A stretch of DNA of 64,000 nucleotides. Source: Desulfonatronum thiodismutans. Lineage in GTDB: Bacteria; Desulfobacterota; Desulfovibrionia; Desulfovibrionales; Desulfonatronaceae. Position numbers and translations under genes: made by a program. The notes under the pieces were generated by a model. That model ran no database searches, was not told the DNA's origin, and saw nothing but the letters and a program-made list of their open reading frames with translations. This document shows, one piece after another, positions 1-9,694 of the stretch. Location: NCBI RefSeq assembly GCF_000717475.1, contig NZ_JPIK01000017.1, positions 62,001-126,000 of the forward strand, read 5' to 3'. Position 1 is the stretch's first letter. Each line of letters starts with the position of its first letter.

Positions 1-234
1 AGGCCTTGAGAGTTGCCCACGGAAAACACGGAAAAGCACGGATAAGCACGGATAAGCACGAAAAATCCTGGGAAGGATGGCATCTTGCCCTCGGCATTAT
101 CATGAGTTTCGGCGAAGTTTCCCTGGAGTGATAGGCTCGATGCACTTCGGTCCGTTTTCTCCTCCGGGCATCCCAACGGGATTCCGTCCCATAGCCCAAG
201 TTTTCCCTGAATCTCGTGCCGACAAGAGCCTGGA
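1..234. other. Intergenic, short AT-rich word repeats
   Basis: No gene supported. Bases 19-65 carry imperfect direct repeats of a word like AGCACGGATA (several CACGG-AAA and CACGG-ATA units). The open frame on the plus strand here has no ribosome site and runs into the antisense of the next gene, so I treat it as chance. Confidence 0.5.
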
Positions 235-603
235 CTATTTCCTGTTGACGAAGGAGATGAGGCAATCCTGCATCAATGCTCCCGACTGCATGTCCATCCA
301 CGGGCTTTGGACCGTGACGTCCACCTCATCGCCCTTCCTGAACATGGCGGACTCATCGCTGACAATCACCTCCCGGAGGCCGTTCTGCGCCCTGTAAAAC
401 TCCACCACCGCGGCCACGGAATCGCTGGTGTGAAAAGCCGTGCCTTGCACGCCGAGTCCTTCTTTCAAGAATTGGGTGGCGCCGGGATGTTCCTTGGCGC
501 CAGGATATACGTCCACCCCGAACTGTTCCGCGGCCAAAGCGAAGCAGGGCATGCATGCAACGGCAAGGATGAGGAAAGAACAGGCAAGTAATTTCGTTCG
601 CAT
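235..603 (-). CDS. Small secreted protein, unknown function
   Basis: Predicted 122-residue protein of unrecognised family. It opens with a charged MRTK, a hydrophobic stretch and an AFALA-type end (ALAAEQ), a standard Sec signal peptide of about 23 residues, so the mature protein should be periplasmic. The mature part has no cysteine pair or repeat that I recognise. An upstream in-frame start would add 38 residues without signal character. I chose the start at 603 because AAGGAG lies about 7 bases before it. It is divergent from the GspE-like gene to its right. Function is not inferred. Confidence 0.6.
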   Translation of the reverse strand: MRTKLLACSFLILAVACMPCFALAAEQFGVDVYPGAKEHPGATQFLKEGLGVQGTAFHTSDSVAAVVEFYRAQNGLREVIVSDESAMFRKGDEVDVTVQSPWMDMQSGALMQDCLISFVNRK

Positions 604-895
604 GACAGGGTCTCCTTGAAGTTTGAGGTGAGAAGGGACTGATTGCAAGACGACGAAAGCGGGCTGGACCTCTGAAACCAGCAAAAAGATCATTTTACGG
701 ATCATTGTCAGGTTCACTTTGACCTGTCAAACCGTGGCTCACCATCACACAGCGCTGAAAAATCCCCATCCTGCTTCCGCCCTGCCCCTTGCCTTGCTCT
801 ACCCGATGTGTTTCCTTGGCCCGACACATCCAAGGCAGAGCCACGGAAGACTCCCCGTCCCGGTTCACTTCATTACTCTTTGCCCAGGACCATCC

Positions 896-2689
896 ATGAC
901 CGCCATTGACCACTGCGCTTTCCATCCCCACACCCGCCTGGACTACTGCCTGAACGACCTGCTCCCCATTCTGGAACAGGCCGGCGAACTGGACCCCGAA
1001 CGGCGGCGGATCGTTCTGGGTCAGGCCCGGCAGCGGGATATCGCTCTTGATGATCCGCTGTCCGGGCTGGACCTGATTTTGGGGCTGAAGCTGACCCGGG
1101 CCAAGGCGCCTCGGGAGAGGCTGACCGAAGAAAGCGTGCTCCGGGCCGTGGCCAAGCGATTCGGTCTGGAGTTCAAGCGGCTGGACGTGCTGGAACTGGA
1201 TCTGGAGGTCAGCACCCGGACCATTTCCGAGGGCTTTGCCCGGACCAATCTTCTGGTTCCGCTGCGCATCGTGGACGGCCATCTGGAAATCCTGGCCCAC
1301 AATCCGTTTCACCCGGAACTCTGGGAGGACATGTGCCGGGTCACGACCCTGCCATTGCGCCTTTTCCTGGGCACCAGGGCCGAGATCACCCGGCTGATCG
1401 ACGACTTCTACCAGTTCCGCCAGGCCGTGAAGGCCGCGGAACAGGAGTTCCTCAGCGCTTCGGAGTCCCTGGCCAACCAGGAACAGCGGGTCCGGGTCGG
1501 GGAGCGGTCGGATTCCGGCTCGCAGAAGCATGTCAGCAAGGCCGTGGACTATCTCCTGCACACGGCCCTGCGGGAGCGGGCCAGCGACATCCACCTGGAG
1601 CCCAAGCGCGATGCATCCCTGGTTCGGTTTCGCATCGACGGGGTGCTCCACCCTCTCTACCGCCTCCCCCTGACCGTGCATCAGGCCATGATCAGTCGGC
1701 TCAAGGGCCTGAGCCGCCTGGACATCTCCGAAAAGCGGCGGCCCCAGGACGGACGCGTCCAGCTCGTTTTGGACGAAATCCGGACCGATGTCCGGATTTC
1801 CACAATTCCCGTGGCCTTCGGGGAGAAGATGGTCCTGCGGCTGCTCTCCAGCGACACCACGCTGAAGAAGCTGGACGAACTGGGCATGGAGCCGGACCAG
1901 CTTGTCCTGTTCCGCTCCTTCCTGGCCCGCTCCAACAGTCTGGTGTTGGTCACCGGCCCCACGGGCAGCGGCAAATCCACCACCCTGTATTCGGCCATGA
2001 AGACCCTGGCCCATCCGGGCGTGAACGTACTCACCCTGGAGGACCCCATCGAGATGGTGGTGGACGAGTTCAATCAGATCGGGGTTCAGCCCAAGATCGG
2101 CGTGGATTTCGGCCAGGTGCTCCGGCACATCCTGCGTCAGGATCCGGACATCGTGATGATCGGGGAAATGCGCGACCTGAACACGGCCCATGAGGCGATC
2201 CAGGCCGCCCTGACCGGCCACCTGGTCCTCTCCACCCTGCACACCAACGATGCGGCCTCCTCCATCACCCGCCTGCTGGACCTGGGACTGGACGCCTTCC
2301 TGATCAACGCGGCCCTGGCCGGAATCGTGGCCCAGCGCTTGGTGCGCACCCTCTGCCCGCATTGCAAGGTGCAGGTCCGCGTTACGGAGGACCAGGCCGC
2401 GCTGTGGCGAGCCGGAGGGATGGACGCGCCGGAGACGATCTGGACCGGGCCGGGCTGCGAGTTCTGCCGCAATACCGGCTACCTCGGGCGCACCGGGATA
2501 CATGAAGTCCTGCCCTTTGACGAGGAACTCCAAGACGCCGTGCGCCAAGACACGAACCTTACGGCCCTACGCCGCCTGGTCCGCTCCAAGGGCGTGGCCG
2601 GCTTGTTTCAAAGCGGGATCGTCAAGGTGCTGGCCGGGACGACCACCATGGACGAGGTCGTGCGCGTCACCGGCGGGGTGAACGGGTAG
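896..2689 (+). CDS. GspE/PilB-family secretion or pilus assembly ATPase
   Basis: 597 residues. This is a hexameric cytoplasmic ATPase powering type II secretion or type IV pilus extension. The N-terminal third looks like the MshEN/GspE-N region. Walker A is GPTGSGKST at 354-362, followed by the Asp box (RQDPDIVMIGEMRD, about 411-425) and His box (LSTLHTNDA, about 444-452). The family zinc site is visible as CPHC at 487-490 and CEFC at 521-524. The frame is open to 719, but the start at 896 gives the usual domain beginning and has AGGA just upstream. No other secretion or pilus gene is in the window, so GspE and PilB cannot be separated. Confidence 0.9.
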   Translation: MTAIDHCAFHPHTRLDYCLNDLLPILEQAGELDPERRRIVLGQARQRDIALDDPLSGLDLILGLKLTRAKAPRERLTEESVLRAVAKRFGLEFKRLDVLELDLEVSTRTISEGFARTNLLVPLRIVDGHLEILAHNPFHPELWEDMCRVTTLPLRLFLGTRAEITRLIDDFYQFRQAVKAAEQEFLSASESLANQEQRVRVGERSDSGSQKHVSKAVDYLLHTALRERASDIHLEPKRDASLVRFRIDGVLHPLYRLPLTVHQAMISRLKGLSRLDISEKRRPQDGRVQLVLDEIRTDVRISTIPVAFGEKMVLRLLSSDTTLKKLDELGMEPDQLVLFRSFLARSNSLVLVTGPTGSGKSTTLYSAMKTLAHPGVNVLTLEDPIEMVVDEFNQIGVQPKIGVDFGQVLRHILRQDPDIVMIGEMRDLNTAHEAIQAALTGHLVLSTLHTNDAASSITRLLDLGLDAFLINAALAGIVAQRLVRTLCPHCKVQVRVTEDQAALWRAGGMDAPETIWTGPGCEFCRNTGYLGRTGIHEVLPFDEELQDAVRQDTNLTALRRLVRSKGVAGLFQSGIVKVLAGTTTMDEVVRVTGGVNG

Positions 2690-2698
2690 CACGCACTA

Positions 2699-3916
2699 TC
2701 AAGTTTGCTTCCGGTCCCGCGCGCCCAGGTAGACCTTGGCCAGCCCGCCTTGTGCCGTTTCCCGGTACAGGCTGGGCAGGTCGTGGCCGGTTTGCTGCAT
2801 GGCTTCCACCACCTGATCGAAGCTGATCAAATGGCGTCCGTCCGAAAGCAGGGCGTATTCCGCGGCGGCCAGGGCACGAATGGCCGCGAAGGCGTTGCGC
2901 TCGATGCAGGGCACCTGGACCAGCCCCAGGATCGGATCGCAGGTCAGCCCCAGGTGATGCTCCAAGCCGATTTCCGCCGCGTACTCGATTTGATGCGGCG
3001 ACCCTCCCAAGAGCTGCGCCGCCGCGGCCGCTGCCATGGCGCAGGCCACGCCCACTTCTCCCTGACACCCCACCTCGGCCCCGGAAATGGAGGCGTTGTG
3101 CTTGACCACGTTGCCCACCAGCCCGGCCGTGGCCAGGGCCCGCAGCAGATACTCATCCTCCAGGCCCAAATCCCGTTGCAGATACGAAAGCACCGCGGGC
3201 AGGACGCCGCAGGAACCGCACGTCGGCGCGGTGACCACGAAGCCCCCGGCGGCGTTGTGCTCCGACACGGCCAGGGCATGGGCCGAGAGAAGTCCGGTCC
3301 GTCCGGCGGAGCGACGCAGTTGTTTGACCCGGGTCAAAAACCCCCGGGCCTTGCGTTGCAGGTTCAACCCTCCGGGAAGCGATCCTTCCTCATCCAACCC
3401 CGCGGCGATGGCCTCCTGCATCTTCAGCCAGACAAAGCCCAGATGGTCCCACAGGTCCGACCCTTCCACCGCCTCGGCCAGGGCCCAAAGAGGCTTGCCC
3501 CGGGACTCGGCCCAATCCAGGATTTCCTTCATGGTTGTCTGGGCATAGAGCTTCGGGGTTTCGGCCCCGCTTCGCCCGGCCTCCCGCAGCTCTCCGCCGC
3601 CGATGCTGAAGACGGTCCAGGATGCCAGGGAGCCGCCGTCCGCGGCCAAAGCCTCGAATAGCATACCGTTGGGATGCTCAGCCAGCGTCTCCTCGCTCCA
3701 GACCACGTCGCAAGGCAGAGGCATCACCCCCTGGACGACCGCCTGGTCCGTCAGGTGACCGCGTCCGGTCAGGCTTAAACTGCCGTACAGCGTGACCCGC
3801 ACCCTGGCGGCTTGCGGATGACGAGCCCGAAACACTTCCGCGGCCCGGCGCGGCCCCATGGTATGACTGCTGGACGGCCCCATCCCATACCGGTACAATT
3901 CCCGCAATGACTGCAT
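2699..3916 (-). CDS. sdaA: L-serine ammonia-lyase, one-chain Fe-S type
   Basis: 405 residues. Deaminates L-serine to pyruvate and ammonia using a [4Fe-4S] cluster. The N-terminal beta domain carries the SSSHTMGP motif (residues 15-22). The alpha domain follows, with APTCGSCGV (C233, C236), GCQGEVGVAC (C284, C292) and CDPILGLVQVPC (C326, C337), which include the cluster ligands. Both domains are on one polypeptide, as in E. coli SdaA and unlike the split Bacillus enzyme. GGGGGA precedes the start by about 6 bases. It is convergent with the GspE-like gene with only 9 bases between stops. No regulator is adjacent. Confidence 0.93.
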   Translation of the reverse strand: MQSLRELYRYGMGPSSSHTMGPRRAAEVFRARHPQAARVRVTLYGSLSLTGRGHLTDQAVVQGVMPLPCDVVWSEETLAEHPNGMLFEALAADGGSLASWTVFSIGGGELREAGRSGAETPKLYAQTTMKEILDWAESRGKPLWALAEAVEGSDLWDHLGFVWLKMQEAIAAGLDEEGSLPGGLNLQRKARGFLTRVKQLRRSAGRTGLLSAHALAVSEHNAAGGFVVTAPTCGSCGVLPAVLSYLQRDLGLEDEYLLRALATAGLVGNVVKHNASISGAEVGCQGEVGVACAMAAAAAAQLLGGSPHQIEYAAEIGLEHHLGLTCDPILGLVQVPCIERNAFAAIRALAAAEYALLSDGRHLISFDQVVEAMQQTGHDLPSLYRETAQGGLAKVYLGARDRKQT

Positions 3917-4082
3917 ATCCGTTCCCCCTTCGTCGTCGATAATGATCGTCGCTGCCTTGTGGGACGATAAAGCAAGAACATGCCCTCCACAAGAAAAAAA
4001 CTCCGAATCTCATGTAACGGTCTAAAAAAATTGCGATCCAACAACGCTTGACTCGCCGCCTCGTGGTTCATCCGGTTACCCC

Positions 4083-5072
4083 ATGCCTTCTCTCCCATCG
4101 CCTCCCCCCTCTTCCCCCACCCTGCATCCCTGGATGGATCGATTTCTGGAATACATCCTGGTAGAAAAGGGGCTTGCGGAAAACAGCGTGGCCGCCTACA
4201 CCACGGACCTGGAGTCCTTGCAGCGGTTCCTGGGCCCTGAGGAGCTGAAGTTGGAGAGCTTTTCCAGCCAACACGCTCTGCTGTACTTGTTGCATCTGCG
4301 CCAAGCAGGATTGCAAAACCGGTCCCTGGCCCGGCATCTGGCCACGTTGCGCGGCCTGTTCGCGTTTCTGGTCCGGGAGCGGCTGATCGCCGAAAATCCG
4401 CTGGAAAAGCTGGAAAACCCCAAGTTGCCCCGCCACCTTCCGGATGTGCTCAGCCGGGAGGAGGTCACGGCCCTGCTGGCCCAACCGAACAGCAACGACA
4501 AACTGGGGTTCCGGGACCGGACCATGCTCGAACTGCTCTACGCCGCCGGGCTGCGGGTCTCGGAGCTGATCGGCCTGCGTCCCGGGGACGTGGATTTGCA
4601 GGCCGGATTGCTGCGGGTCTTCGGCAAGGGCCGTAAGGAACGGGTCGTGCCCATGCACGCCTCGGCCGGGAAATACCTGGATATCTACATCCAGAACTGG
4701 CGTCCGGCCTTTTCGCCGAAAGCAGAGGTTCTGTTTCTGAACCGTTCCGGCAAGGGACTGACCCGGCAGGGAGTCTGGAAGCTGATCAAGGCCTACGCCC
4801 AAAAGGCCGGGATTCGCCAACCCATCTCCCCGCATACCCTGCGCCACTCATTTGCCACGCACCTGCTGGAAGGCGGGGCGGACCTGCGCACCGTGCAGAT
4901 CCTCCTGGGCCACGCGGACATCCTGGCTACGGAAATCTACACCCATGTCCAGACATCGCGCCTGAAAAGTCAACACCAGAAACACCACCCTCGCAGTCGA
5001 GCCCCGGCCTCCCAAACCCAGCCCCCCTCTTCCGCCGTCACGAATCCTGACCCCACTAACCCTGAACCCTGA
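4083..5072 (+). CDS. xerD: Tyrosine recombinase XerD, with extended C-terminal tail
   Basis: 329 residues. This is a chromosome-dimer-resolution recombinase acting at dif. The SAM-like core-binding domain spans about 18-105. The catalytic set is complete: R158 (YAAGLRVSEL), K182, H251 and R254 (HTLRHSF), H277 (LLGH) and nucleophile Y286 (EIYTHV). Family members end near residue 303 (the LKS..QK.HPR motif). Here about 26 Pro/Ser/Asn-rich residues follow, encoded by DNA resembling the short repeats at 33541 and 51250. It lacks the IntI-specific insertion, so it is not the missing integron integrase. XerD rather than XerC is judged from the C-terminus. There is no clear ribosome site, and a start at residue 18 is possible. 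Confidence 0.88.
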   Translation: MPSLPSPPPSSPTLHPWMDRFLEYILVEKGLAENSVAAYTTDLESLQRFLGPEELKLESFSSQHALLYLLHLRQAGLQNRSLARHLATLRGLFAFLVRERLIAENPLEKLENPKLPRHLPDVLSREEVTALLAQPNSNDKLGFRDRTMLELLYAAGLRVSELIGLRPGDVDLQAGLLRVFGKGRKERVVPMHASAGKYLDIYIQNWRPAFSPKAEVLFLNRSGKGLTRQGVWKLIKAYAQKAGIRQPISPHTLRHSFATHLLEGGADLRTVQILLGHADILATEIYTHVQTSRLKSQHQKHHPRSRAPASQTQPPSSAVTNPDPTNPEP

Positions 5073-5079
5073 TCCCCGA

Positions 5080-7797
5080 ATGCCCACATCACCCAAAACC
5101 CTGATCACCGCCCACAACAACGCCGACTTCGACGCCCTGGCGGCCATGGTCGCCGCGGGCAAGCTGTATCCGGGCGCGACGCTGATTTTTCCCGGCAGTC
5201 AGGAAAAGAACCTGCGCAATTTTTTCATTCAAAGCGCGACCTATCTCTTCAATTTCCAGTCCATGAAGGAGATCGACGCCTCGGCCGTGGAGCTGCTGGT
5301 GGTGGTGGACACCCGGCAACGCTCCCGGGTGGAGCATGTCCGCTCCGTGCTGGACCAGCCCGGCCTGACCATCCATGTCTACGACCACCATCCGGATTCC
5401 GAGGAGGACCTGCCGGCCCAAAAAAGCGTGGTCCAGCCCTGGGGATCGACCACGGCCATCCTGATCAAGGAAATCCGGGAGCGTGGGCTTTCCGTGAGCC
5501 CGGACGAAGCCACGATCATGGGCCTGGGCATCTACGAGGACACCGGGGCCTTCACCTTTTCCTCCACCACCACCCACGACTTCGACGCGGCCTCCTGGCT
5601 CCTGGCCCAGGGCATGGACCTGGACACCATCTCGGATCTGATCACCCGGGACCTGAGCGCCCAGCAGATCAATCTCCTGCACGCCATGCTCGGCACGGCC
5701 GCGGTGCACGAGATCAACGGGATCGAGGTGGTGATCACCGAGGTCAGCGTGGACGAGTACGTGGGGGATTTCGCCGTGCTGGTGCACAAGCTGGTGGACA
5801 TGGAGAACATCCGGGTGCTCTTCGCCCTGGCCCGGATGAACGACCGGGTGCACCTCATCGCCCGTAGCCGGCGGCCCGAAGTGGACGTGGGGCGGATCTG
5901 CGGCTTTTTCGGCGGGGGGGGGCACGTCTACGCCGCCTCCGCGACCATCAAGGACCGCACCCTGTCCGAAATCAAGGACGAGCTGTTCGCCCTGCTCTAC
6001 TCGCACATCAACCCGCAGATCCTGGTCCGGGACTTCATGTCCAAGCCCGCGGTCACCGTGCCCGAGGGCACGACCCTGATCCAGGCCACGGAAATCATGA
6101 CCCGCTACGGCCTGAAGGCCATTCCCGTGGTCCATGAGAACGGCGGGTGCCTGGGAATCCTGGAGCACCAGCTGTCGGACCGGGCCGTGGGCCACGGCCT
6201 GGGCGAGCTGACCGTGGACGAGTACATGCAGCGGGACGTGGCCGTACTCACGCCTGAGGACGATCTCTACGCGGTGATGGAAATCATCCTGGGTCAGAAG
6301 CAGCGGTTGGTGCCGGTCATGGAAGAAGGCCACGTCAGCGCGGTGATCACCCGCACGGACCTGATCACCATCTTCATCCAGGAGTCCGCCCGGATTCCGG
6401 AATTTTTGCTGCCCGAGCGCAAAACCGAGCGCAACGTCAAGAACATGCTCCGCTCCCGACTGCCGGAGCCCATCCTGAGCCTGTTGGAGCACGCCGGGGC
6501 CCTGGGCCAGGCCATGGGCGTGAACGTCTACGCCGTGGGCGGCTTTATCCGGGACATCCTGCTCAACCGGCCAAACCTGGACATCGATCTGGTGGTGGAG
6601 GGCGACGGGATCGGCTTTGCCCAGCTCTTCAGCCGCGAACTGGACGGACGGATCCGGATGCACAAGAAATTCCAGACCGCCGTGGTCATTCTCCCGGACG
6701 GCCAGAAGGTGGACGTGGCCACGGCCCGCCTGGAGTATTACCAGTACCCCACGGCCCTGCCCACGGTGGAACTCTCCTCCATCAAGATGGACCTCTACCG
6801 CCGGGACTTCACCATCAACGCCCTGGCGGTGCGCCTTGCGCCGGACCATTTCGGGAATCTGGTGGACTTTTTCTCGGCCCAGAAGGACATCAAGGAGAAG
6901 AGCATCCGCGTGCTGCACTCCCTGAGCTTCGTGGAGGACCCGACCCGCATCCTTCGGGCCATCCGCTTCGAGCAACGCTTTCATTTCCGGATGGACCGCC
7001 AGACCGAGCGGCTGATCAAGAACGCCATGAACCTGAATCTGTTCCATAAGCTCTCCGGGCGGCGACTATTCCAGGAGCTGCGGCTGATCATGGAGGAACG
7101 CGAAGTTCTGGCCTGCTTCCGGCGCATGGACGGCTTCACCCTGCTTCAGGTCCTCCACCCCCTGCTCAAGCTCACCGACCAGCTGGAAACAACCCTGGGC
7201 GAGGTGGAACGGGTCCTGAACTGGTACCGCCTGCTCTACCTGGAACCAAAGGCCCAATCCTGGAAACTCTATTTCCTCGGCCTGGGCTCGGCCCTGGACG
7301 ACGCCCAGTTTCAAATCCTGATGCGTCGTCTGAGCTTTTCGGATAAAGACGAGTCATCCCTGTGGGCCATGCGCCGCACCCTGGATGAAACCATTCACCT
7401 TCTGAGCCAATGGCAAGGCCGCGACGGGGCCATGAGCGAGCTCTTCTTCATCCTCAACCCGCTGCCCCTGGAGTCGGTTCTGTTTCTGATGGCCCGTGGC
7501 CAGAAAGAGGCCATGCGCCGAAATATCTCTCTGTTTCTGACTCAACTCAGAACCCAGAAGGTCGCGATGACCGGCAAGGACCTCAAAGCCATGGGCCTGC
7601 CCCCCGGGCCGCACTATTCCGAAATCCTCCGGGCCGTCCAGGCGGCCATGATCGACGGCAAGGCCCCGGACCGGGGCAACCAGTTGGTTTTGGCCGGGAA
7701 ACTGGTGGACGAATATAAACGGGCCGCGCCTTCACGGAATGGAAACAGCGAAATCCCCAACAAGCTGAGAAACACAAGGAGACATACCACATCATGA
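5080..7797 (+). CDS. DHH phosphoesterase-CBS-tRNA nucleotidyltransferase (A-adding type) fusion
   Basis: 905 residues in three parts. The N-terminal DHH/DHHA1 phosphoesterase has HNNADFDALA near residue 10 and YDHHPDS near 101. Two CBS domains lie at about 315-440. The class II nucleotidyltransferase head begins near 482 with YAVGGFIRDILL and the DIDLVVEGDG metal motif, followed by the RNA-binding region (DPTRILRAIRFEQRF). In bacteria with split CCA activity, this architecture belongs to enzymes adding the terminal A of tRNA CCA; that specificity is family knowledge, not visible here. It starts 7 bases after xerD and its stop overlaps the next start (ATGA), so it probably shares transcription with both neighbours. 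Confidence 0.9.
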   Translation: MPTSPKTLITAHNNADFDALAAMVAAGKLYPGATLIFPGSQEKNLRNFFIQSATYLFNFQSMKEIDASAVELLVVVDTRQRSRVEHVRSVLDQPGLTIHVYDHHPDSEEDLPAQKSVVQPWGSTTAILIKEIRERGLSVSPDEATIMGLGIYEDTGAFTFSSTTTHDFDAASWLLAQGMDLDTISDLITRDLSAQQINLLHAMLGTAAVHEINGIEVVITEVSVDEYVGDFAVLVHKLVDMENIRVLFALARMNDRVHLIARSRRPEVDVGRICGFFGGGGHVYAASATIKDRTLSEIKDELFALLYSHINPQILVRDFMSKPAVTVPEGTTLIQATEIMTRYGLKAIPVVHENGGCLGILEHQLSDRAVGHGLGELTVDEYMQRDVAVLTPEDDLYAVMEIILGQKQRLVPVMEEGHVSAVITRTDLITIFIQESARIPEFLLPERKTERNVKNMLRSRLPEPILSLLEHAGALGQAMGVNVYAVGGFIRDILLNRPNLDIDLVVEGDGIGFAQLFSRELDGRIRMHKKFQTAVVILPDGQKVDVATARLEYYQYPTALPTVELSSIKMDLYRRDFTINALAVRLAPDHFGNLVDFFSAQKDIKEKSIRVLHSLSFVEDPTRILRAIRFEQRFHFRMDRQTERLIKNAMNLNLFHKLSGRRLFQELRLIMEEREVLACFRRMDGFTLLQVLHPLLKLTDQLETTLGEVERVLNWYRLLYLEPKAQSWKLYFLGLGSALDDAQFQILMRRLSFSDKDESSLWAMRRTLDETIHLLSQWQGRDGAMSELFFILNPLPLESVLFLMARGQKEAMRRNISLFLTQLRTQKVAMTGKDLKAMGLPPGPHYSEILRAVQAAMIDGKAPDRGNQLVLAGKLVDEYKRAAPSRNGNSEIPNKLRNTRRHTTS

Positions 7798-8729
7798 TCC
7801 AATCTTATTTTCGGCGCTTCTCGCGCCTTTGGCTTCGCGCCGCGGCCATGGTCATGGCCCTGATCACGTTTTTGGCGCCGGTCTTCATGGCCGGTCCGGC
7901 TCAGGCCCGGTCTTTTCAGGACATCCTGGACAGCGGAGAACTGCGGGTCTGTTTCGCGCCGATCCATCCATCCGTGGTCCAGGCCGAACCCGAAGACTGC
8001 CGGGAGGACTGCCGTTTTTCCGGCCCGGCTTTCGACGCGGCTCGTGCCTTCACGGACTTTCTTGGAGACTCGGTGACCATGCGCGCCCTGCGCATTGATT
8101 GGGACGAACAGTTTTTCAGCGACCAGGGGCGCACCGACCGGGACGCGGAATACGTGCCGGCCTTGCTGGATTCCGGGCGTTGCGACCTGTACCCCAACAA
8201 CCTGACCAGAAATGCCTGGCGGCTCCAAAAAATGGACATCGTGACCATGTTCACCAACCGGATGATGGTGCTGGTCAACGCCGAGAGCGGACAAACCATC
8301 CGCGGCCCATCCGAGCTGGGGGGGAAGATCGCGGTGGTGGAAAAGGACACATCTTACCATACCTGGCTTCAGGACCGGAACCAAACGATTTTCGTGAACG
8401 AACCAGTGGACATCCGCCTCCAGCCAACCGCCGACGGTCTGAACAATTTGGCTCAGGGAAAAGCCGACTTCACGGTGATCGACGCGGACGCCGCGTTCTG
8501 GATCATCCGGAATCAGTTTCCCGACCTGATCATGGCCTTTCCCGTGGGGTCCATGGAAGAAGTGGGCTGGGGGATCCGCAAGGAGAGTCCGGAATTGCGC
8601 CAAGCCCTGCAGGACTTTTTCGACCAGCAACGCGCGGGACGCGATTCAGCCCTGAACGCGACATGGAACCGCCATTTCGGCATGAATCTGAACCAATTCA
8701 TCAGCCTGCTCGGCTCGATGCAGGACTAA
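7794..8729 (+). CDS. Periplasmic solute-binding protein, family 3 (paralog 1)
   Basis: 311 residues. Signal peptide of about 33 residues ending PAQA-RS, then the family 3 opening FQDILDSGELRVCF. It is closely related to the next gene: both share WDEQF, a GRCD-YP block and W-RL-K-D, and both carry two cysteines near mature residues 35-40 (EDCREDC here), which could form a disulfide. No ABC permease or ATPase is nearby. The two binding proteins instead lead straight into a hybrid kinase, so a sensing role is more likely than uptake (inference). The start overlaps the previous stop by 4 bases. Confidence 0.85.
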   Translation: MIQSYFRRFSRLWLRAAAMVMALITFLAPVFMAGPAQARSFQDILDSGELRVCFAPIHPSVVQAEPEDCREDCRFSGPAFDAARAFTDFLGDSVTMRALRIDWDEQFFSDQGRTDRDAEYVPALLDSGRCDLYPNNLTRNAWRLQKMDIVTMFTNRMMVLVNAESGQTIRGPSELGGKIAVVEKDTSYHTWLQDRNQTIFVNEPVDIRLQPTADGLNNLAQGKADFTVIDADAAFWIIRNQFPDLIMAFPVGSMEEVGWGIRKESPELRQALQDFFDQQRAGRDSALNATWNRHFGMNLNQFISLLGSMQD

Positions 8730-8746
8730 CTCCAGGAGAGACCGCC

Positions 8747-9676
8747 ATGTCCACCCAACTCGTGTTCGCCACTCCCAAGCCCACCTGGAAATACCTTGGC
8801 TTTGCCCTGCTTTTCCTTCTGCTCTGCCCGCTCCTTTGCGTCTCCCCGGCCCAGGCCCGAGGCCTGGAGGAAATCAGGGAGTCCGGAGAACTTCGGGCCT
8901 GCATCGTCCCGGTGACCCCGGCCTACGCCACCTTTGCCGATCCGGCCTGTCTGGAGAACTGCCTCGTCTCCGGGCCGGTCCCCCGGGTGGTGGAAGCCGT
9001 GGCCGCGGCCTTGGGGCCGGACGTGCGCCCGGTTTTTCATCGACTGGAATGGGACGAGCAGTTTCACAACGCCGAAGGCCGGACCGTGCTGAAGGACGAA
9101 TACACTCCGCACCACCTGGAAACCGGGCGCTGCGACGTCTACCCCACCCACCTGACCAAGAATGAATGGCGGCTGAAAAAACTGGACTTCGCCATCCTGT
9201 TCATGAACCGGATCATGGTCATCATTGATCAGGACCGGCTGCCCGAGTTCACGTCCATGGACGATCTGGCCGGAAAAACAGCCGGGGTCGCCCTGAACAC
9301 CAGTCTGCACACCTGGGTCCTGGAGCAAAATCAGGAGGCGTTCCGGGACAATCCCATCCAGGTGCTTTTGATCGACTCCGGCGCGGAACTGGATTCCGTG
9401 CAGTCCGGATTCGTGGACTTCACGCTGCTGGACGCGGAGGTTTCCCTGTGGGAGTCCGTGAACCGCTTTCAAGACTTGAACGTGGCTTTTCCAGTCGGCC
9501 CGGTGGATGAAATCGGCTGGGCCTTCAACCGCCGGGATCAGGATCTGCGGGATGCGGTGCAGGCCTTTTTCAACGAGCAGATCCGAACCGAGACCTCGAC
9601 CCTGAACAGCATCTGGAAAGACGAGTACGGACTGACCCTGAGCCAGTTCCGGATTCTGATTCAAGCGACCCAGTAA
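8747..9676 (+). CDS. Periplasmic solute-binding protein, family 3 (paralog 2)
   Basis: 309 residues. Start chosen at 8747 because CAGGAGAG lies 7 bases upstream and a signal peptide (hydrophobic FALLFLLLCPLL, cleavage after AQA) follows at once. The frame is open further left, but that part is antisense-like overlap with paralog 1. Same family 3 fold: LEEIRESGELRAC, then WDEQF, GRCDVYP and NRIMVII. The cysteine pair of paralog 1 is kept as CLENC. It lies 17 bases after paralog 1 and 18 before the kinase, so the three form one operon, probably a two-receptor ligand sensor. Confidence 0.86.
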   Translation: MSTQLVFATPKPTWKYLGFALLFLLLCPLLCVSPAQARGLEEIRESGELRACIVPVTPAYATFADPACLENCLVSGPVPRVVEAVAAALGPDVRPVFHRLEWDEQFHNAEGRTVLKDEYTPHHLETGRCDVYPTHLTKNEWRLKKLDFAILFMNRIMVIIDQDRLPEFTSMDDLAGKTAGVALNTSLHTWVLEQNQEAFRDNPIQVLLIDSGAELDSVQSGFVDFTLLDAEVSLWESVNRFQDLNVAFPVGPVDEIGWAFNRRDQDLRDAVQAFFNEQIRTETSTLNSIWKDEYGLTLSQFRILIQATQ

Positions 9677-9694
9677 CCCTCTAGGATTCTTCTG

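Noticed and set aside
695-2548. 617-residue open frame antisense to the GspE-like gene
   Set aside because: Gly/Gln/His/Pro-rich translation typical of the complement of a GC-rich gene, with no start signal; the plus-strand frame carries all ATPase motifs.
4083-5072. Candidate integron integrase
   Set aside because: Tyrosine recombinase, but with XerD-type motifs and no additional IntI domain, 12 kb from the array.
5089-7047. 652-residue antisense frame over the nucleotidyltransferase fusion
   Set aside because: Same shadow composition (H/V/D/G-rich); no domain, no ribosome site.
8099-8746. Extension of the second binding protein far upstream
   Set aside because: This part is an alternative frame of paralog 1; the signal peptide and ribosome site place the start at 8747.
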